Origin: an uncultured SAR86 cluster bacterium
Lineage (GTDB): Bacteria; Pseudomonadota; Gammaproteobacteria; Magnimaribacterales; D2472
Length of the DNA stretch: 64,000 nt
Reading direction: 5' to 3'
Assembly (NCBI GenBank): GCA_902528875.1
Contig: CABZTX010000004.1
Coordinates: 1-64,000, forward strand
The stretch's first letter is position 1, and every line of letters starts with the position of its first letter. The notes below the pieces were generated by a model. It ran no database searches, had not been told where the DNA came from, and saw nothing but the letters and a program-made list of their open reading frames with translations. Made by a program: the position numbers and the translations under genes. Below are positions 1 to 10,852 of the stretch, piece by piece.

Positions 1-1455
1 ACCCCTGTGAGAGGTTCAATTTTTGATAGAAATAATTTCCCATTAGCGGTTTCCGTAGTCAACTATGATTTATATGCATTAAAGGGATTTAATAAATCTC
101 AATTATTAAAATTATCAGAGATTACTGAAATAGATCCAGATTTCATTAATCAAGAATTTGAAAGAAAAACACTTTTAAAGAAAAGTATTTCAAATAAATT
201 ATTCCTAAGTATTAAAAAATTGAAGTTAAAAAATACAGAGATTGAAATAAGGCACAGCAGGCATTATCCATTGGGAGACCAAATCGCACCATTAATTGGT
301 TTTTATGGAAAAGATATGGCTCAAGAAGGCCTTGAAAAAAGTTATGACAATGTTTTATCAGGAGTAGTTGGAAAACAAAAGTATTTTAAGAATGCAAAAC
401 AAGAAATTATTTCTAAACCGATCGAAGTTTCTAAAACGATTCAAGGAACTGATGTTCATCTTACAATAGATGCAACAATTCAATTTTTTGCTTACAAGTA
501 TTTAGTTGAGGCAATTAAAAATAATAGGGCAAAATCAGGCACGGCAATAATTCTTGATAATAAGAATGGTGAAATTCTTGCAATGGCTAGTTATCCTTCT
601 TATAACCCCAATCATCCACAAAGAAAAATTCAGAAAAATAGAGTACTAGTTGATGCATATGAGTTAGGATCAGTTTTAAAGCCAATAGTGTTATCAAGAG
701 CGTTTGAAAATGAAATTATTGCACCTAATCAACTAATCGATATTCCAAGAAGACTAAGTTTAAATGATAAAGTTATTGTTGATTCAAAAGATCATCAACA
801 GTTAACACCAAAAGAAATAATAGCAGTTTCAAGCCAGATTGGAGCTTCAAAAATAGCTCTTGAACTTGGGTACGAAGAACTAAAAAAGAATTATTATAAA
901 TTTGGATTTACAAAACCAATATCTTTAAATTTTCCTTCTTCAGCGTTTGGTTATATGAATATTAAAGAGAATGTTATGGATAAGGAACTTGCAAGTTTGG
1001 GTTATGGTTATGGCTTAACCATAAGTCCTTTTCAAATTGCATCTGCGTATTCTGTTTTTGCAAATGGTGGAATTTTTAAAGATTTTAAAATTCTAAAAGA
1101 TCAAGAAGTTACCACAAGAAAAGTCATTTCACCTGAAACAGCACTTCATATATTAGACTCTCTTAGCATGGTGACTAAGGTTGGCACTGGAAGGTCTGCA
1201 GACATAAATGGTTTTTCTGAAGGAGGTAAAACAGGCACTGTTCATAGAGTTAGAGGAAGCTCAGGTTACGCAGAAGATTCTTATATGGCTTCATTTGTTG
1301 GGATAACTCCACTTAGTGATAAATCTTTAACAATCTTTGTATCTATTGATGAACCCTCTTTAAACTCCTACTCTGGTGGATCTGTTGCAGCACCAGTATT
1401 TTCAAAAATTGCAGAAAGCACACTTAATTATTTAGGATACTTTAAGGATGAATGA
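1..1455 (+). CDS. ftsI: Penicillin-binding protein 3 / FtsI transpeptidase (5' truncated by window edge)
   Basis: Frame open from base 1 (..TPVRGSIFDRN); SVLKP and KTGT motifs; first gene of dcw order. Confidence 0.93.
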   Translation, partial: TPVRGSIFDRNNFPLAVSVVNYDLYALKGFNKSQLLKLSEITEIDPDFINQEFERKTLLKKSISNKLFLSIKKLKLKNTEIEIRHSRHYPLGDQIAPLIGFYGKDMAQEGLEKSYDNVLSGVVGKQKYFKNAKQEIISKPIEVSKTIQGTDVHLTIDATIQFFAYKYLVEAIKNNRAKSGTAIILDNKNGEILAMASYPSYNPNHPQRKIQKNRVLVDAYELGSVLKPIVLSRAFENEIIAPNQLIDIPRRLSLNDKVIVDSKDHQQLTPKEIIAVSSQIGASKIALELGYEELKKNYYKFGFTKPISLNFPSSAFGYMNIKENVMDKELASLGYGYGLTISPFQIASAYSVFANGGIFKDFKILKDQEVTTRKVISPETALHILDSLSMVTKVGTGRSADINGFSEGGKTGTVHRVRGSSGYAEDSYMASFVGITPLSDKSLTIFVSIDEPSLNSYSGGSVAAPVFSKIAESTLNYLGYFKDE

Positions 1456-2914
1456 ATTAGAGGAAGCTTTAGGCATTAAATTACCTAAAAAAACTAAAAT
1501 TTCTTATGCTACAAACTCAACAAAAAAAATAAAAAAAGATACAATTTTTTTTGGTCTTGAAGGCTCAAATTGTCACGGAAGTGCCTATGCAGAAGAAGCA
1601 ATTAACTTAGGTGCATGCATTGTTGTTCACGATGATATAAATTTAAATGCGAAAAATAAGAAAATTTTTTATGTTAATAATTTAGAAAATAAAATTATTA
1701 ATTTTCTAAATTCCTTTTACGAAATTGATATAAATAAAAATTATTTTTTTACATTCACTGGTACAAATGGAAAAACATCTGTAGCTTACTTGTGTCATCA
1801 GCTGCTTGAAAACAAGAATTTTGAATCAATTTACGTTGGAACTCTTGGAATAAAAAGAAAAAAAAGTAAATTTGATAACTCATTTTCATCAAAAACAACA
1901 CCAGATATCTTTGAGTTATTTGAAATTATTAGCTCACTTAACTTAAATGGTCCAATAAATATATGTATTGAAATTTCTTCTCATGCACTCGACCAAAATA
2001 GACTCAGAGGTATCTCCTATTTGAATTCAGCTTCTATTTTAAATATAACAGGCGATCATTTAGATTATCATAAAAGTATATCTAGTTACATTGATGCAAA
2101 ATTTAAAATTTTTAAGATTAACTCTGCTACAAAACTCATCGATGCTAAGTTTTATAATTTAAAAAAAAATTATGTATATATTAAAGATAACGATTATAAG
2201 ATTACATCTGTCAGTAATAAGAATAATTCTTCAGATATTTTCTTTAATATAAACGAAATATCTCTACTTGAATGTAAATTCAATATTTTGATTAATAATC
2301 CTCCCAATGGCCAAGAGCATTTTAAAGGCAAAATTTTTAAATTTTCATGTTGTCTGTTTCCTGAATTCAATGTCAGTAATCTCGTTTTTGCAATTTGCTC
2401 GCTGGGGTTCGACCATTTTTCAGAAAATGATATTAATGATTTATCTTTTCTAAAACTACCTAAAGGCAGAGTAGAGTTAATAAAGAATATTCCTGCAAAA
2501 ATAATTATAGATTATGCTCATAATAGTAATGCTTTCAAAGTGCTTTTAAATTCAGTTGAACAATATTTTGATAATTTGATTGTTGTTTTTGGATGTGGGG
2601 GTAATAGGGATAAAACAAAGCGACCGAAAATGCTCAGTCAAGCTATAAAAAGTTCTTCCAAAGTAATCTTTACTTCTGATAATTCAAGAAATGAAAGTTT
2701 TAGCGATATTTTTGCAGATTCTAAAGTGGGAAATAAATTAGACAACGTAATTGCTATTGAGGACAGAAAAGAAGCTATTATTTATGGCAGTAAATTATTA
2801 GGCAAAAATGACTGTATGATTATTTTAGGTAAGGGTCACGAAGAAACTCAAGAAATAGCTGGAAAATTTCTTCATTATAGTGATCATGAGGTAGTTAATG
2901 AAATTTATAGCTAA
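1448..2914 (+). CDS. murE: UDP-MurNAc-L-Ala-D-Glu--meso-DAP ligase MurE
   Basis: Mur ligase motifs TGTNGKTS, HALDQNRL, DYAHN; dcw order. Confidence 0.95.
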   Translation: MNELEEALGIKLPKKTKISYATNSTKKIKKDTIFFGLEGSNCHGSAYAEEAINLGACIVVHDDINLNAKNKKIFYVNNLENKIINFLNSFYEIDINKNYFFTFTGTNGKTSVAYLCHQLLENKNFESIYVGTLGIKRKKSKFDNSFSSKTTPDIFELFEIISSLNLNGPINICIEISSHALDQNRLRGISYLNSASILNITGDHLDYHKSISSYIDAKFKIFKINSATKLIDAKFYNLKKNYVYIKDNDYKITSVSNKNNSSDIFFNINEISLLECKFNILINNPPNGQEHFKGKIFKFSCCLFPEFNVSNLVFAICSLGFDHFSENDINDLSFLKLPKGRVELIKNIPAKIIIDYAHNSNAFKVLLNSVEQYFDNLIVVFGCGGNRDKTKRPKMLSQAIKSSSKVIFTSDNSRNESFSDIFADSKVGNKLDNVIAIEDRKEAIIYGSKLLGKNDCMIILGKGHEETQEIAGKFLHYSDHEVVNEIYS

Positions 2915-4238
2915 TACTAAAGATTTAGAAAAATATATTGGTAAAAAGATTCAAAAATATTTTTCCATTAAAGGCATTTCTATTGACTCCAGATCTTTAA
3001 AAAAGGGTTATATTTTTGTAGCTATAAAGGGAAAAAACTTTAACGGTAATGATTATGTTGAGGAGGCTCTAAAAAAAGGTGCAGTCATAGCAATAGTTGA
3101 TGATAAAAAATTTACCAGCTCAAAGAATAACAGGATTATTTATGTGAAAAATTCTATTTTGGCTTTGGGTAAGATAACCAAAAACATTATCAAAGAATAC
3201 AATGGAAAAGTAGTCGCTATAACAGGAAGCAATGGAAAAACATCTACTACAAGCATTATTTCTCAAACTATAAAAGGATCATCAAGCACTATTAAAAACT
3301 ATAATAATGAAATCGGGATGCCTTTAAGCGTTATAAATGCTTCTCCAAAATCAAATTCTTTGATTTTGGAAATTGGTGCCTCTAAATTTAATGATATTAA
3401 TTATTTAAGTAAGATATTAAGTCCAAATATTGGCATTATTACAAATATAGGAAACTCACATCTCGAAGCTTTAAAAAACACTAAAGGTGTTTTCAGAGCG
3501 AAGTCCGAAATTATTCAAAATATTAAAAGCAATGGCTATTTGATAGTTCCTTCTGAAAACAAACAACATATTGATTATTGGAAAAATGTTCGATCTGACA
3601 TAAAAGTATTAACTTTTGGAATGTGTAAGGCAGCAGATTTCTTCCCTACAAAAATAAATATAAATGAAAAAAGGATTAGTTTTTATATAAATTCAACACA
3701 CCTTAAAGCAAAAATATACATCAACACTATTATGGTAGGAGAACATAACATAAAAAATATTTTAGCCAGCTGCATTGCCCACTATTGTTTAAATTTAAAT
3801 CTAGAGAATTTTGCAATGATTATCAATTCAAAAAATTTAAAAAATATCAGATTGACTAAAACGAAATGGATAAGAGGATCAACTTTAATTGATGACTCTT
3901 ACAATGCAAATCCTGATTCAACAAAAAGATCTATTGATTTGCTAAGCCGTTATAAAAAAAGAACATTTTTAATTTTAGGAGATATGCTTGAATTAGGCAG
4001 GTACAGAAAAAAACTTCATAAAAATATTGGTGAATATGCAAATGCAAAAGGAATAGATGTAATGATTGGTTTTGGGAAGCTTACAAAGCATGCAATTGAT
4101 AGTTTTGGAAAAAATGGAATGTATTTTATAAAGGAAGAAGAATTAAAGGTCTATTTAAAAGAAAATATTACTTCAAAAGATGTTATCTTAATAAAAGGAT
4201 CTAGAGGAATGAAAATGGAGAGATTTATAAATGTTTGA
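2898..4238 (+). CDS. murF: UDP-MurNAc-tripeptide--D-Ala-D-Ala ligase MurF
   Basis: TGSNGKTST, NIGNSHLEAL, DDSYNANPDS; dcw order. Confidence 0.95.
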   Translation: MKFIANTKDLEKYIGKKIQKYFSIKGISIDSRSLKKGYIFVAIKGKNFNGNDYVEEALKKGAVIAIVDDKKFTSSKNNRIIYVKNSILALGKITKNIIKEYNGKVVAITGSNGKTSTTSIISQTIKGSSSTIKNYNNEIGMPLSVINASPKSNSLILEIGASKFNDINYLSKILSPNIGIITNIGNSHLEALKNTKGVFRAKSEIIQNIKSNGYLIVPSENKQHIDYWKNVRSDIKVLTFGMCKAADFFPTKININEKRISFYINSTHLKAKIYINTIMVGEHNIKNILASCIAHYCLNLNLENFAMIINSKNLKNIRLTKTKWIRGSTLIDDSYNANPDSTKRSIDLLSRYKKRTFLILGDMLELGRYRKKLHKNIGEYANAKGIDVMIGFGKLTKHAIDSFGKNGMYFIKEEELKVYLKENITSKDVILIKGSRGMKMERFINV

Positions 4239-5316
4239 GTATTTAGGAACAGTTCTTGTATCCTTTGATCCAGGTTTTGATGTATTAAGATACCTTACAG
4301 TTAGAACTATAGGTGGAACTTTGACTGCATTATTGATTTCAATTTTATTGGGACCATTAATAATTAATATCCTTAAATCTATTCAGTTTGAGCAGTTTGT
4401 AAGAAAAGACGGCCCAGAATCTCATTTAAAAAAATCTGGAACACCTACAATGGGTGGGTTATTAATTTTATTTTCTTTAACAATTTCTACTCTCCTTTGG
4501 GCAGACCTTGGAAATAGATATATTTGGGTAGTATTAGGAGTAACTATAGGGTTTTCAATAATTGGTTTCCTTGATGATTTCTTAAAAATTAAAAATAAGA
4601 ACTCAGATGGATTGACTTCAAAACAAAAAATTATATCGCAATCTATGATCGCGTTCATAAGTATGTTTTATTTATATTATTCTGCAGAAATTACTCCAGA
4701 GATTTCTTTCATTGTTCCATTTTTTAAAGATTTTATTATCCCAATGTCTCCATTTATTTTTATTTCTTTTGGAATGTTTGTTCTTATAGGCTCCTCAAAC
4801 GCTGTGAATCTGACTGATGGTTTAGATGGACTTGCTATTCTTCCTTCAGTCTTAATTGGAGGAGCACTAGGCTTGATAGCATATGCAATGGGTAATCAGT
4901 TAATAGCAGATTATTTATATCTTCCTCATCTTCCTTTATCTGGCGAATTGATAGTTTTTTGTGGTGCTTTAATAGGATCTGGAATAGGATTTTTATGGTA
5001 CAACACTTATCCCGCTCAACTTTTCATGGGTGATATTGGTTCGTTAACCCTTGGTGCAGTTTTAGGGATTATGGCAATAATTTTAAGACATGAACTTGTT
5101 TTTGCAATAATGGCAGGTGTTTTTGTAATTGAAACACTCAGCGTTGCAATCCAAGTTATATCGTTTAAAACGAGGGGAAAGAGAGTATTCTTAATGGCAC
5201 CAATTCATCATCATTATGAACTCAAAGGATATGCGGAACCTAAAATAATTGTACGCTTTTGGATAATAACCCTTGTTTTGATTCTTGTTGCTCTTGCTAC
5301 GCTTAAATTACGATAA
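4231..5316 (+). CDS. mraY: Phospho-MurNAc-pentapeptide transferase MraY
   Basis: Multi-TM protein with KKSGTPTMGG, NLTDGLDGL, APIHHHYELKG. Confidence 0.97.
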   Translation: MFEYLGTVLVSFDPGFDVLRYLTVRTIGGTLTALLISILLGPLIINILKSIQFEQFVRKDGPESHLKKSGTPTMGGLLILFSLTISTLLWADLGNRYIWVVLGVTIGFSIIGFLDDFLKIKNKNSDGLTSKQKIISQSMIAFISMFYLYYSAEITPEISFIVPFFKDFIIPMSPFIFISFGMFVLIGSSNAVNLTDGLDGLAILPSVLIGGALGLIAYAMGNQLIADYLYLPHLPLSGELIVFCGALIGSGIGFLWYNTYPAQLFMGDIGSLTLGAVLGIMAIILRHELVFAIMAGVFVIETLSVAIQVISFKTRGKRVFLMAPIHHHYELKGYAEPKIIVRFWIITLVLILVALATLKLR

Positions 5317-5322
5317 ATACTT

Positions 5323-6351
5323 ATGAAATCACTTATTTATGGTTATGGCGAGACCGGAAAATCTTTTGAAAGATATTTAATTAAAAAAAAATTAAAATAT
5401 GATATTTTTGATATAAATATTCCTGAACTTAATAAAAATTATAAACTCAAAAGTTATAATCAAATCTTATGTAGTCCTGGTATTCCAAAAGAAATATTTG
5501 AAAATTTAAAAAAAGCTAATAAGAATGTTTTAACTGACATAGATATTTTTTTTAAAGAAGACAATTCTATTAAAATTGGTATAACTGGCACTAATCGAAA
5601 AAGTACTACAGCATATCATTTGCATCAGTTGTTTAATATCTATAGTTCATCAAACCTTATTGGAAATATTGGAAACACAATGTTGGATAACATTAATAAT
5701 AATAGAGACTACTCTGTGATTGAGTTATCAAGCTTTCAACTAGATAAAATGAAAAAAAATAATTTAGATTATGGGATTTTATTAAATATTGATATTGATC
5801 ATCTGGATTATCACGGGGACTTTGAGTTATACAAACTTGCTAAAGAAAAAATCTTACAAGCAAAAAAAAGTATTTCATTTGAAATGGATCCATATATATT
5901 ATTTAATTGGATAACAAAATCAAAAGCTAAAGAAATTAAACTTAAGAATCTCCCTTATAGATTTGAGTCTATTTCTAATAGAATCATTAATGACTCAAAA
6001 TCTACTAATTCACACGCATTATTTTATGCCTTGAGGAAAGCAAACAAAATATTTGACTCAGACTACATCCTAATAGTTTGTGGAGATCCAAAAAAAGAGA
6101 AGTTCAGAGAGATATTTATTGATGGTCCAAACGAAGTTTTAATTTTTGGCAAACATTTAAATGAACTAAACAAATGTATACAGAATAGTAATAAGCATTC
6201 ATTTGAAACTCTTCAAGAATTACTTATTTTCATTAAAAATAAAAACAAACTACAAAATATTTTATTTTCCCCAGGATATCCCAGCGGAAAAGATTATAAA
6301 AATTTTATTGAGCGGGGTGAGGCCTTTGATTCCTTTGCAAAAAATATATAA
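5323..6351 (+). CDS. murD: UDP-MurNAc-L-Ala--D-Glu ligase MurD, short and divergent (342 aa)
   Basis: Position between mraY and ftsW; ELSSFQLD, NIDIDHLDYHGDFELYKLAKEKI, NDSKSTN; P-loop reads GTNRKST. Confidence 0.85.
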   Translation: MKSLIYGYGETGKSFERYLIKKKLKYDIFDINIPELNKNYKLKSYNQILCSPGIPKEIFENLKKANKNVLTDIDIFFKEDNSIKIGITGTNRKSTTAYHLHQLFNIYSSSNLIGNIGNTMLDNINNNRDYSVIELSSFQLDKMKKNNLDYGILLNIDIDHLDYHGDFELYKLAKEKILQAKKSISFEMDPYILFNWITKSKAKEIKLKNLPYRFESISNRIINDSKSTNSHALFYALRKANKIFDSDYILIVCGDPKKEKFREIFIDGPNEVLIFGKHLNELNKCIQNSNKHSFETLQELLIFIKNKNKLQNILFSPGYPSGKDYKNFIERGEAFDSFAKNI

Positions 6352-7461
6352 ATGAAAATATCTAAAAACGATATTCTAATTATTTTTCCATTATGTTCTT
6401 TAATTATTTTTGGATTGATTATGGTTACTTCCTCTAGTATTTATATAGCGGAAGATATGACATCTAATCCTTTTTATTTCGCACAAAGACAATCATTTTT
6501 TTTGGCCATAGGAATAATTGTTTTGTTAGCATTTTTACTGATCCCATCTGAATATTTATTTAAAACTGATTGGATATTTATGCTACTTAGTATTCTATTA
6601 TTGATAGCCCTGTTTTTACCAGATATCGGTACAAGTGTTAATGGAAGTATTAGATGGATAAGAATTGGACCAATCAACGTACAACCATCTGAAATTTGTA
6701 AACTCAGTTTAATTTTATATATCTCAGGATATTCTGTGAGAAGAATGTCAGAAATTAATTCTTTAAGAAGTTTTTTAAAACCATTAATTCTTTTATTTAT
6801 TATTTCAGTATTAATTATGGGACAACCAGATCTTGGCTCTACTGCGATTATATGTATATTAGTTGTTGGAATTCTTTTTTATGCAGGAATCTCATTTTTT
6901 CAATTAATTTTACTCAGTTTGTTAATAGCACTATTAGGATATCTTGCAATATCAACATCACCAATGAGACTTGCGAGAGTTCTAGCTTTTACTGATCCAT
7001 TTGCTACTGATGTTGTTCAAAACGCTGGATGGCAACTTTCTAATTCTTTAATAAGCATTGGTCAAGGTGGCTGGCTGGGAGTTGGACTTGGAAATAGTTT
7101 TCAGAAGAGTTTTTTCTTGCCAGAAGCTCACACAGATTTCATCTTTGCGATTCTTATTGAAGAGCTTGGCATATTAGGAGGCTTAATTTTGATATCTTTA
7201 TATGTAACTCTTTTTATTGGATTATTATCAATAGCATTCGATTCTTTTAAAAAGAGTAGGCCTTTTCAAGGCTACACGATTTTTGGTATTTTTCTTCTGT
7301 TAGTAATACAAGTTTTTTTTAATATTGCAGTAAATATAGGTTTATTACCCACTAAAGGTTTAACACTTCCGTTTATAAGTTATGGAGGCACAAGTATTAT
7401 TATAATGTTATCTTTAATGGGCATTGTTCTAAGAATTAATAATGAAAATAAGTTACTTTAA
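6352..7461 (+). CDS. ftsW: Lipid II polymerase FtsW (SEDS family)
   Basis: SEDS signatures, PEAHTDFIFAILIEELG, LPFISYGGTS. Confidence 0.96.
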   Translation: MKISKNDILIIFPLCSLIIFGLIMVTSSSIYIAEDMTSNPFYFAQRQSFFLAIGIIVLLAFLLIPSEYLFKTDWIFMLLSILLLIALFLPDIGTSVNGSIRWIRIGPINVQPSEICKLSLILYISGYSVRRMSEINSLRSFLKPLILLFIISVLIMGQPDLGSTAIICILVVGILFYAGISFFQLILLSLLIALLGYLAISTSPMRLARVLAFTDPFATDVVQNAGWQLSNSLISIGQGGWLGVGLGNSFQKSFFLPEAHTDFIFAILIEELGILGGLILISLYVTLFIGLLSIAFDSFKKSRPFQGYTIFGIFLLLVIQVFFNIAVNIGLLPTKGLTLPFISYGGTSIIIMLSLMGIVLRINNENKLL

Positions 7462-7464
7462 AAA

Positions 7465-8505
7465 ATGAAATTATTAATAGTAGCAGCTAAAACAGGTGGC
7501 CACATATATCCTGCAGTATCAGTAGCGAAAGAGCTAATTAAAAATAATCATAAATTAATTCTTCTTGGTACAGGTAATTTTATTGAAAAGAATGCTTACA
7601 ATGAATTAAATTCTAAGCTTTACTCTATACCGATGGAAGGTTTTAGAGGTTCTAGCTTTTTTAAAAAGCTGAAAGTTACTTTTCAGATATTTAAAAATAT
7701 CTTTTATGTAATAAAAATAATTAATAAAGAAAAAATTGATGCAATGATTGGATTTGGAGGATTTATTACTGTTCCTGCTGGCTTTGCTTGCTTTTTTAAA
7801 AGAGTACCTATCTATATTCATGAACAAAACGCAGTTATGGGATCTGCTAATAAATTACTTGCTAAAATTTCTAGAATAAACTTTCTTGGGTTTGATGGAA
7901 TAAATCTTAAAAATTCAATTGCTTCTGGTAATCCTATAAGAGAAGAATATTCAAATAATAAAGATTATCAAGAAAATTCTAAGGAGATTAAAATCTATGT
8001 GACTGGCGGAAGTCAAGGAGCAAAATTTATTAATGAAGATATTCCAAAAGCATTAACGGAACTACCATTTAATTTAAAAATTAAACACCAGTGTGGGATG
8101 AATAATATTGAAATTGTTAATAAATTTTATAGCTCGCATAGACCAAACATTGAAATAGTTGAATTTTATAATAATCCAGCTGAGCAAATATTATGGTCTG
8201 ATTTTGTAATATCTAGAGGAGGAGCTCTTAGTTTGTCTGAAATTTCATCTATGAGGAGAGGCGCCCTAATTGTCCCTTTACCAACATCAATAGATAATCA
8301 TCAATTTAAAAATGCAAAAAGCATCGAAAAAATTGGCATGTGCGTTATACATGAACAAAAAGATGGACAAGGGGAATTAATAAATAAATTAAAAAGTATT
8401 TTAGACAATAAAATTTATGCTGAATGGAAAAAAATAGAAAATAAAAATCACCATCAAGCATCTAAAATAATAGTCACAAATATAGAGAAAGATTTACAAA
8501 TATGA
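7465..8505 (+). CDS. murG: UDP-GlcNAc:lipid I transferase MurG
   Basis: GGHIYPA, GFGGFITVPAG, HEQNAVMGSANK, SRGGALSLSE. Confidence 0.96.
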   Translation: MKLLIVAAKTGGHIYPAVSVAKELIKNNHKLILLGTGNFIEKNAYNELNSKLYSIPMEGFRGSSFFKKLKVTFQIFKNIFYVIKIINKEKIDAMIGFGGFITVPAGFACFFKRVPIYIHEQNAVMGSANKLLAKISRINFLGFDGINLKNSIASGNPIREEYSNNKDYQENSKEIKIYVTGGSQGAKFINEDIPKALTELPFNLKIKHQCGMNNIEIVNKFYSSHRPNIEIVEFYNNPAEQILWSDFVISRGGALSLSEISSMRRGALIVPLPTSIDNHQFKNAKSIEKIGMCVIHEQKDGQGELINKLKSILDNKIYAEWKKIENKNHHQASKIIVTNIEKDLQI

Positions 8506-9896
8506 AACCTTTCAAGAAAGTAAAGAAGATTCATTTTATAGGAATTGGTGGGGCTGGAATGATTGGAATAGCAAAAGTTTTATTGCAAAAAGGCTACAAA
8601 ATTTCAGGCTCAGATATCTTGGACTCAGTCGACCTTAAAAAGCTAAGAAAAGATGGAGCAAAAGTTTTTATTGGTCATTCAAAGAAAAATATTAAAGGCA
8701 CAAATCTAGTTGTAATTTCTTCAGCAATAGATAAAAAAAATCCGGAACTTATTCAGGCCAAGAATGAATCAATAACAATAATACCAAGAGCGGAAATGCT
8801 CGGAAGTATTATGATTGGTTATGAAAGTATTGCTGTTGCAGGCAGTCACGGTAAAACTTCAACAACTAGTATGATTGCAAAAATTATAAGCATGGCAAAT
8901 TTAAGCCCAACATATGTTGTTGGTGGTAAGGTATTAAGTTCTGACAAAAACTCTCATCTTGGAGATGGTAAATATATTGTTGTTGAGGCTGATGAAAGTG
9001 ATGGAACATTCACGCATCTTCAGCCCGACGTTGCTGTTATTACAAATATCAATGACGATCATTTGGTTCATTATGATAATAGTTTTGAAAAACTTTTAGA
9101 TTCATTTGTGATGTTTGCTGAAAATGTTCCCTTTTACGGTTATATGGTTATTAATGGAGATGATAAAAATGTAAAAAAAATCTCAAAAAGAATTTCAAGA
9201 ACTCAAATTACTTTTGGGGAATCTAAAAATAATAACTATAGGATTAATAACATTAATTCAAAAAAAGGAAAACAACATTTTGAAATTTTTGATAAAAGAA
9301 ATAAAAAGTCTCATAAGTTTATTATTAACTTACCAGGTAAACATAATGTCTTTAATGCTGCAGCATCAATTAGTGTTGGACTGGAAGAAGGAATACCAAT
9401 TAATGCTATTAAAAAAGGGATAAGAGAATACTCAGGTGTTGGAAGAAGGTATGAAAAACACTTAATTAAAATTGAATCTAAACAAATAATTCTAATTGAT
9501 GATTATGGTCATCATCCTCTTGAAATTCAGTCAAATATAAATGCGTACAGGGAGGAGTTTCCAAACAAAAAAGTATGTATGATTTTTCAGCCTCACAGAT
9601 TTTCAAGAACTGCACAATTTTTTGAAGACTTTATAAATACTCTTAAAAGAACAGACTTGTTAATATTATTAGACATTTACCCTGCTAGTGAAAAACCCAT
9701 CAAAGGAATTAACTCTAAGATTATTGAAGAAACACTCAAACAAAATGGACACAAAGATATAACTTATGTAAAAAATCATAATGATATTCATAATATAATT
9801 CTCAAGAAAAAAGATGCATTTGATATATTAGTTACGCAAGGTGCGGGAAGTATTTCAAATGTATGCGAATCTTTAAAGAATAAATGGATAAGCTGA
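8502..9896 (+). CDS. murC: UDP-MurNAc--L-Ala ligase MurC
   Basis: GIGGAGMIGIA, GSHGKTSTT, DDYGHHP. Confidence 0.96.
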   Translation: MKPFKKVKKIHFIGIGGAGMIGIAKVLLQKGYKISGSDILDSVDLKKLRKDGAKVFIGHSKKNIKGTNLVVISSAIDKKNPELIQAKNESITIIPRAEMLGSIMIGYESIAVAGSHGKTSTTSMIAKIISMANLSPTYVVGGKVLSSDKNSHLGDGKYIVVEADESDGTFTHLQPDVAVITNINDDHLVHYDNSFEKLLDSFVMFAENVPFYGYMVINGDDKNVKKISKRISRTQITFGESKNNNYRINNINSKKGKQHFEIFDKRNKKSHKFIINLPGKHNVFNAAASISVGLEEGIPINAIKKGIREYSGVGRRYEKHLIKIESKQIILIDDYGHHPLEIQSNINAYREEFPNKKVCMIFQPHRFSRTAQFFEDFINTLKRTDLLILLDIYPASEKPIKGINSKIIEETLKQNGHKDITYVKNHNDIHNIILKKKDAFDILVTQGAGSISNVCESLKNKWIS

Positions 9897-10852
9897 ATAA
9901 AATTGCTGTGTTGTATGGCGGAACTTCATTAGAAAGAGATATATCTATCAAAAGTGGAGAAGCAGTATATCGATCTATATTGGATTTAGGTTATAAATCA
10001 AATTTGATTGACTTCAAAGAACTCAGTTCTGTACATATTCTAAAAAAATATGATTTCATTTTTATAGCTCTTCATGGCTTTGAAGGTGAAGGAGGAGAAT
10101 TACAAAGAAAATTAGATGATCTAAATATTCCATATTCGGGTTCTTCCTGTGAGGCTTGTTTTAATACATGGAACAAAGCACTAACAAAAGAAATTTTAAG
10201 AGAAAAAAATTTAAAAACCCCTAACTGGAAACTGATCGAAGATAATCATAAATTAGAAAGCCTTGATGAAGACTCTAATTTGCTGCCATTTAAAGAAAAT
10301 AAAGACAAAGAATTTTCAAGCACTCTCATTAATACATTTGGAAAAAATGGGTCATTATTTTTGAAACCAATTACTGATGGGTCTAGTTTTGATATCTATA
10401 AAGTTTCTAATAACAAACAATTTTTAGAGTCTATAAAAGGCTCAAGCGATCCCAATAGAACATTTATGATTGAGGAAGCTATTGAGGGAAGAGAATTTAC
10501 TATGACCATAGTTGATGAAAAATGCTACCCTCCAATTGAAATAATCACAAAAAATCAATTTTATGATTATGATGCAAAGTATTTGTCCAATGAGACGCGT
10601 CTCGAAAAAGCACTATTAAGTAATGAAGAAATGAAAAAAATAATGAAAATATCTCTTTCTGCCTTCAAAGCCTTAAATTGCAAAGCATGGGGAAGAGTAG
10701 ATCTTATGCAAAATACAAATGGTGAATTTTACATCATAGAAATCAATACGGTCCCAGGCATGACAAATCATAGTTGTGTTCCTAGATCGGGTCAATTTTT
10801 AGGTCTGTCATTTAATGATGTAGTCAAAAAGATTATAAATGCATCTCTATAA
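9884..10852 (+). CDS. ddl: D-alanine--D-alanine ligase
   Basis: VLYGGTSLERDIS, ALHGFEGEGGELQ, EINTVPGMT. Confidence 0.95.
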   Translation: MDKLNKIAVLYGGTSLERDISIKSGEAVYRSILDLGYKSNLIDFKELSSVHILKKYDFIFIALHGFEGEGGELQRKLDDLNIPYSGSSCEACFNTWNKALTKEILREKNLKTPNWKLIEDNHKLESLDEDSNLLPFKENKDKEFSSTLINTFGKNGSLFLKPITDGSSFDIYKVSNNKQFLESIKGSSDPNRTFMIEEAIEGREFTMTIVDEKCYPPIEIITKNQFYDYDAKYLSNETRLEKALLSNEEMKKIMKISLSAFKALNCKAWGRVDLMQNTNGEFYIIEINTVPGMTNHSCVPRSGQFLGLSFNDVVKKIINASL

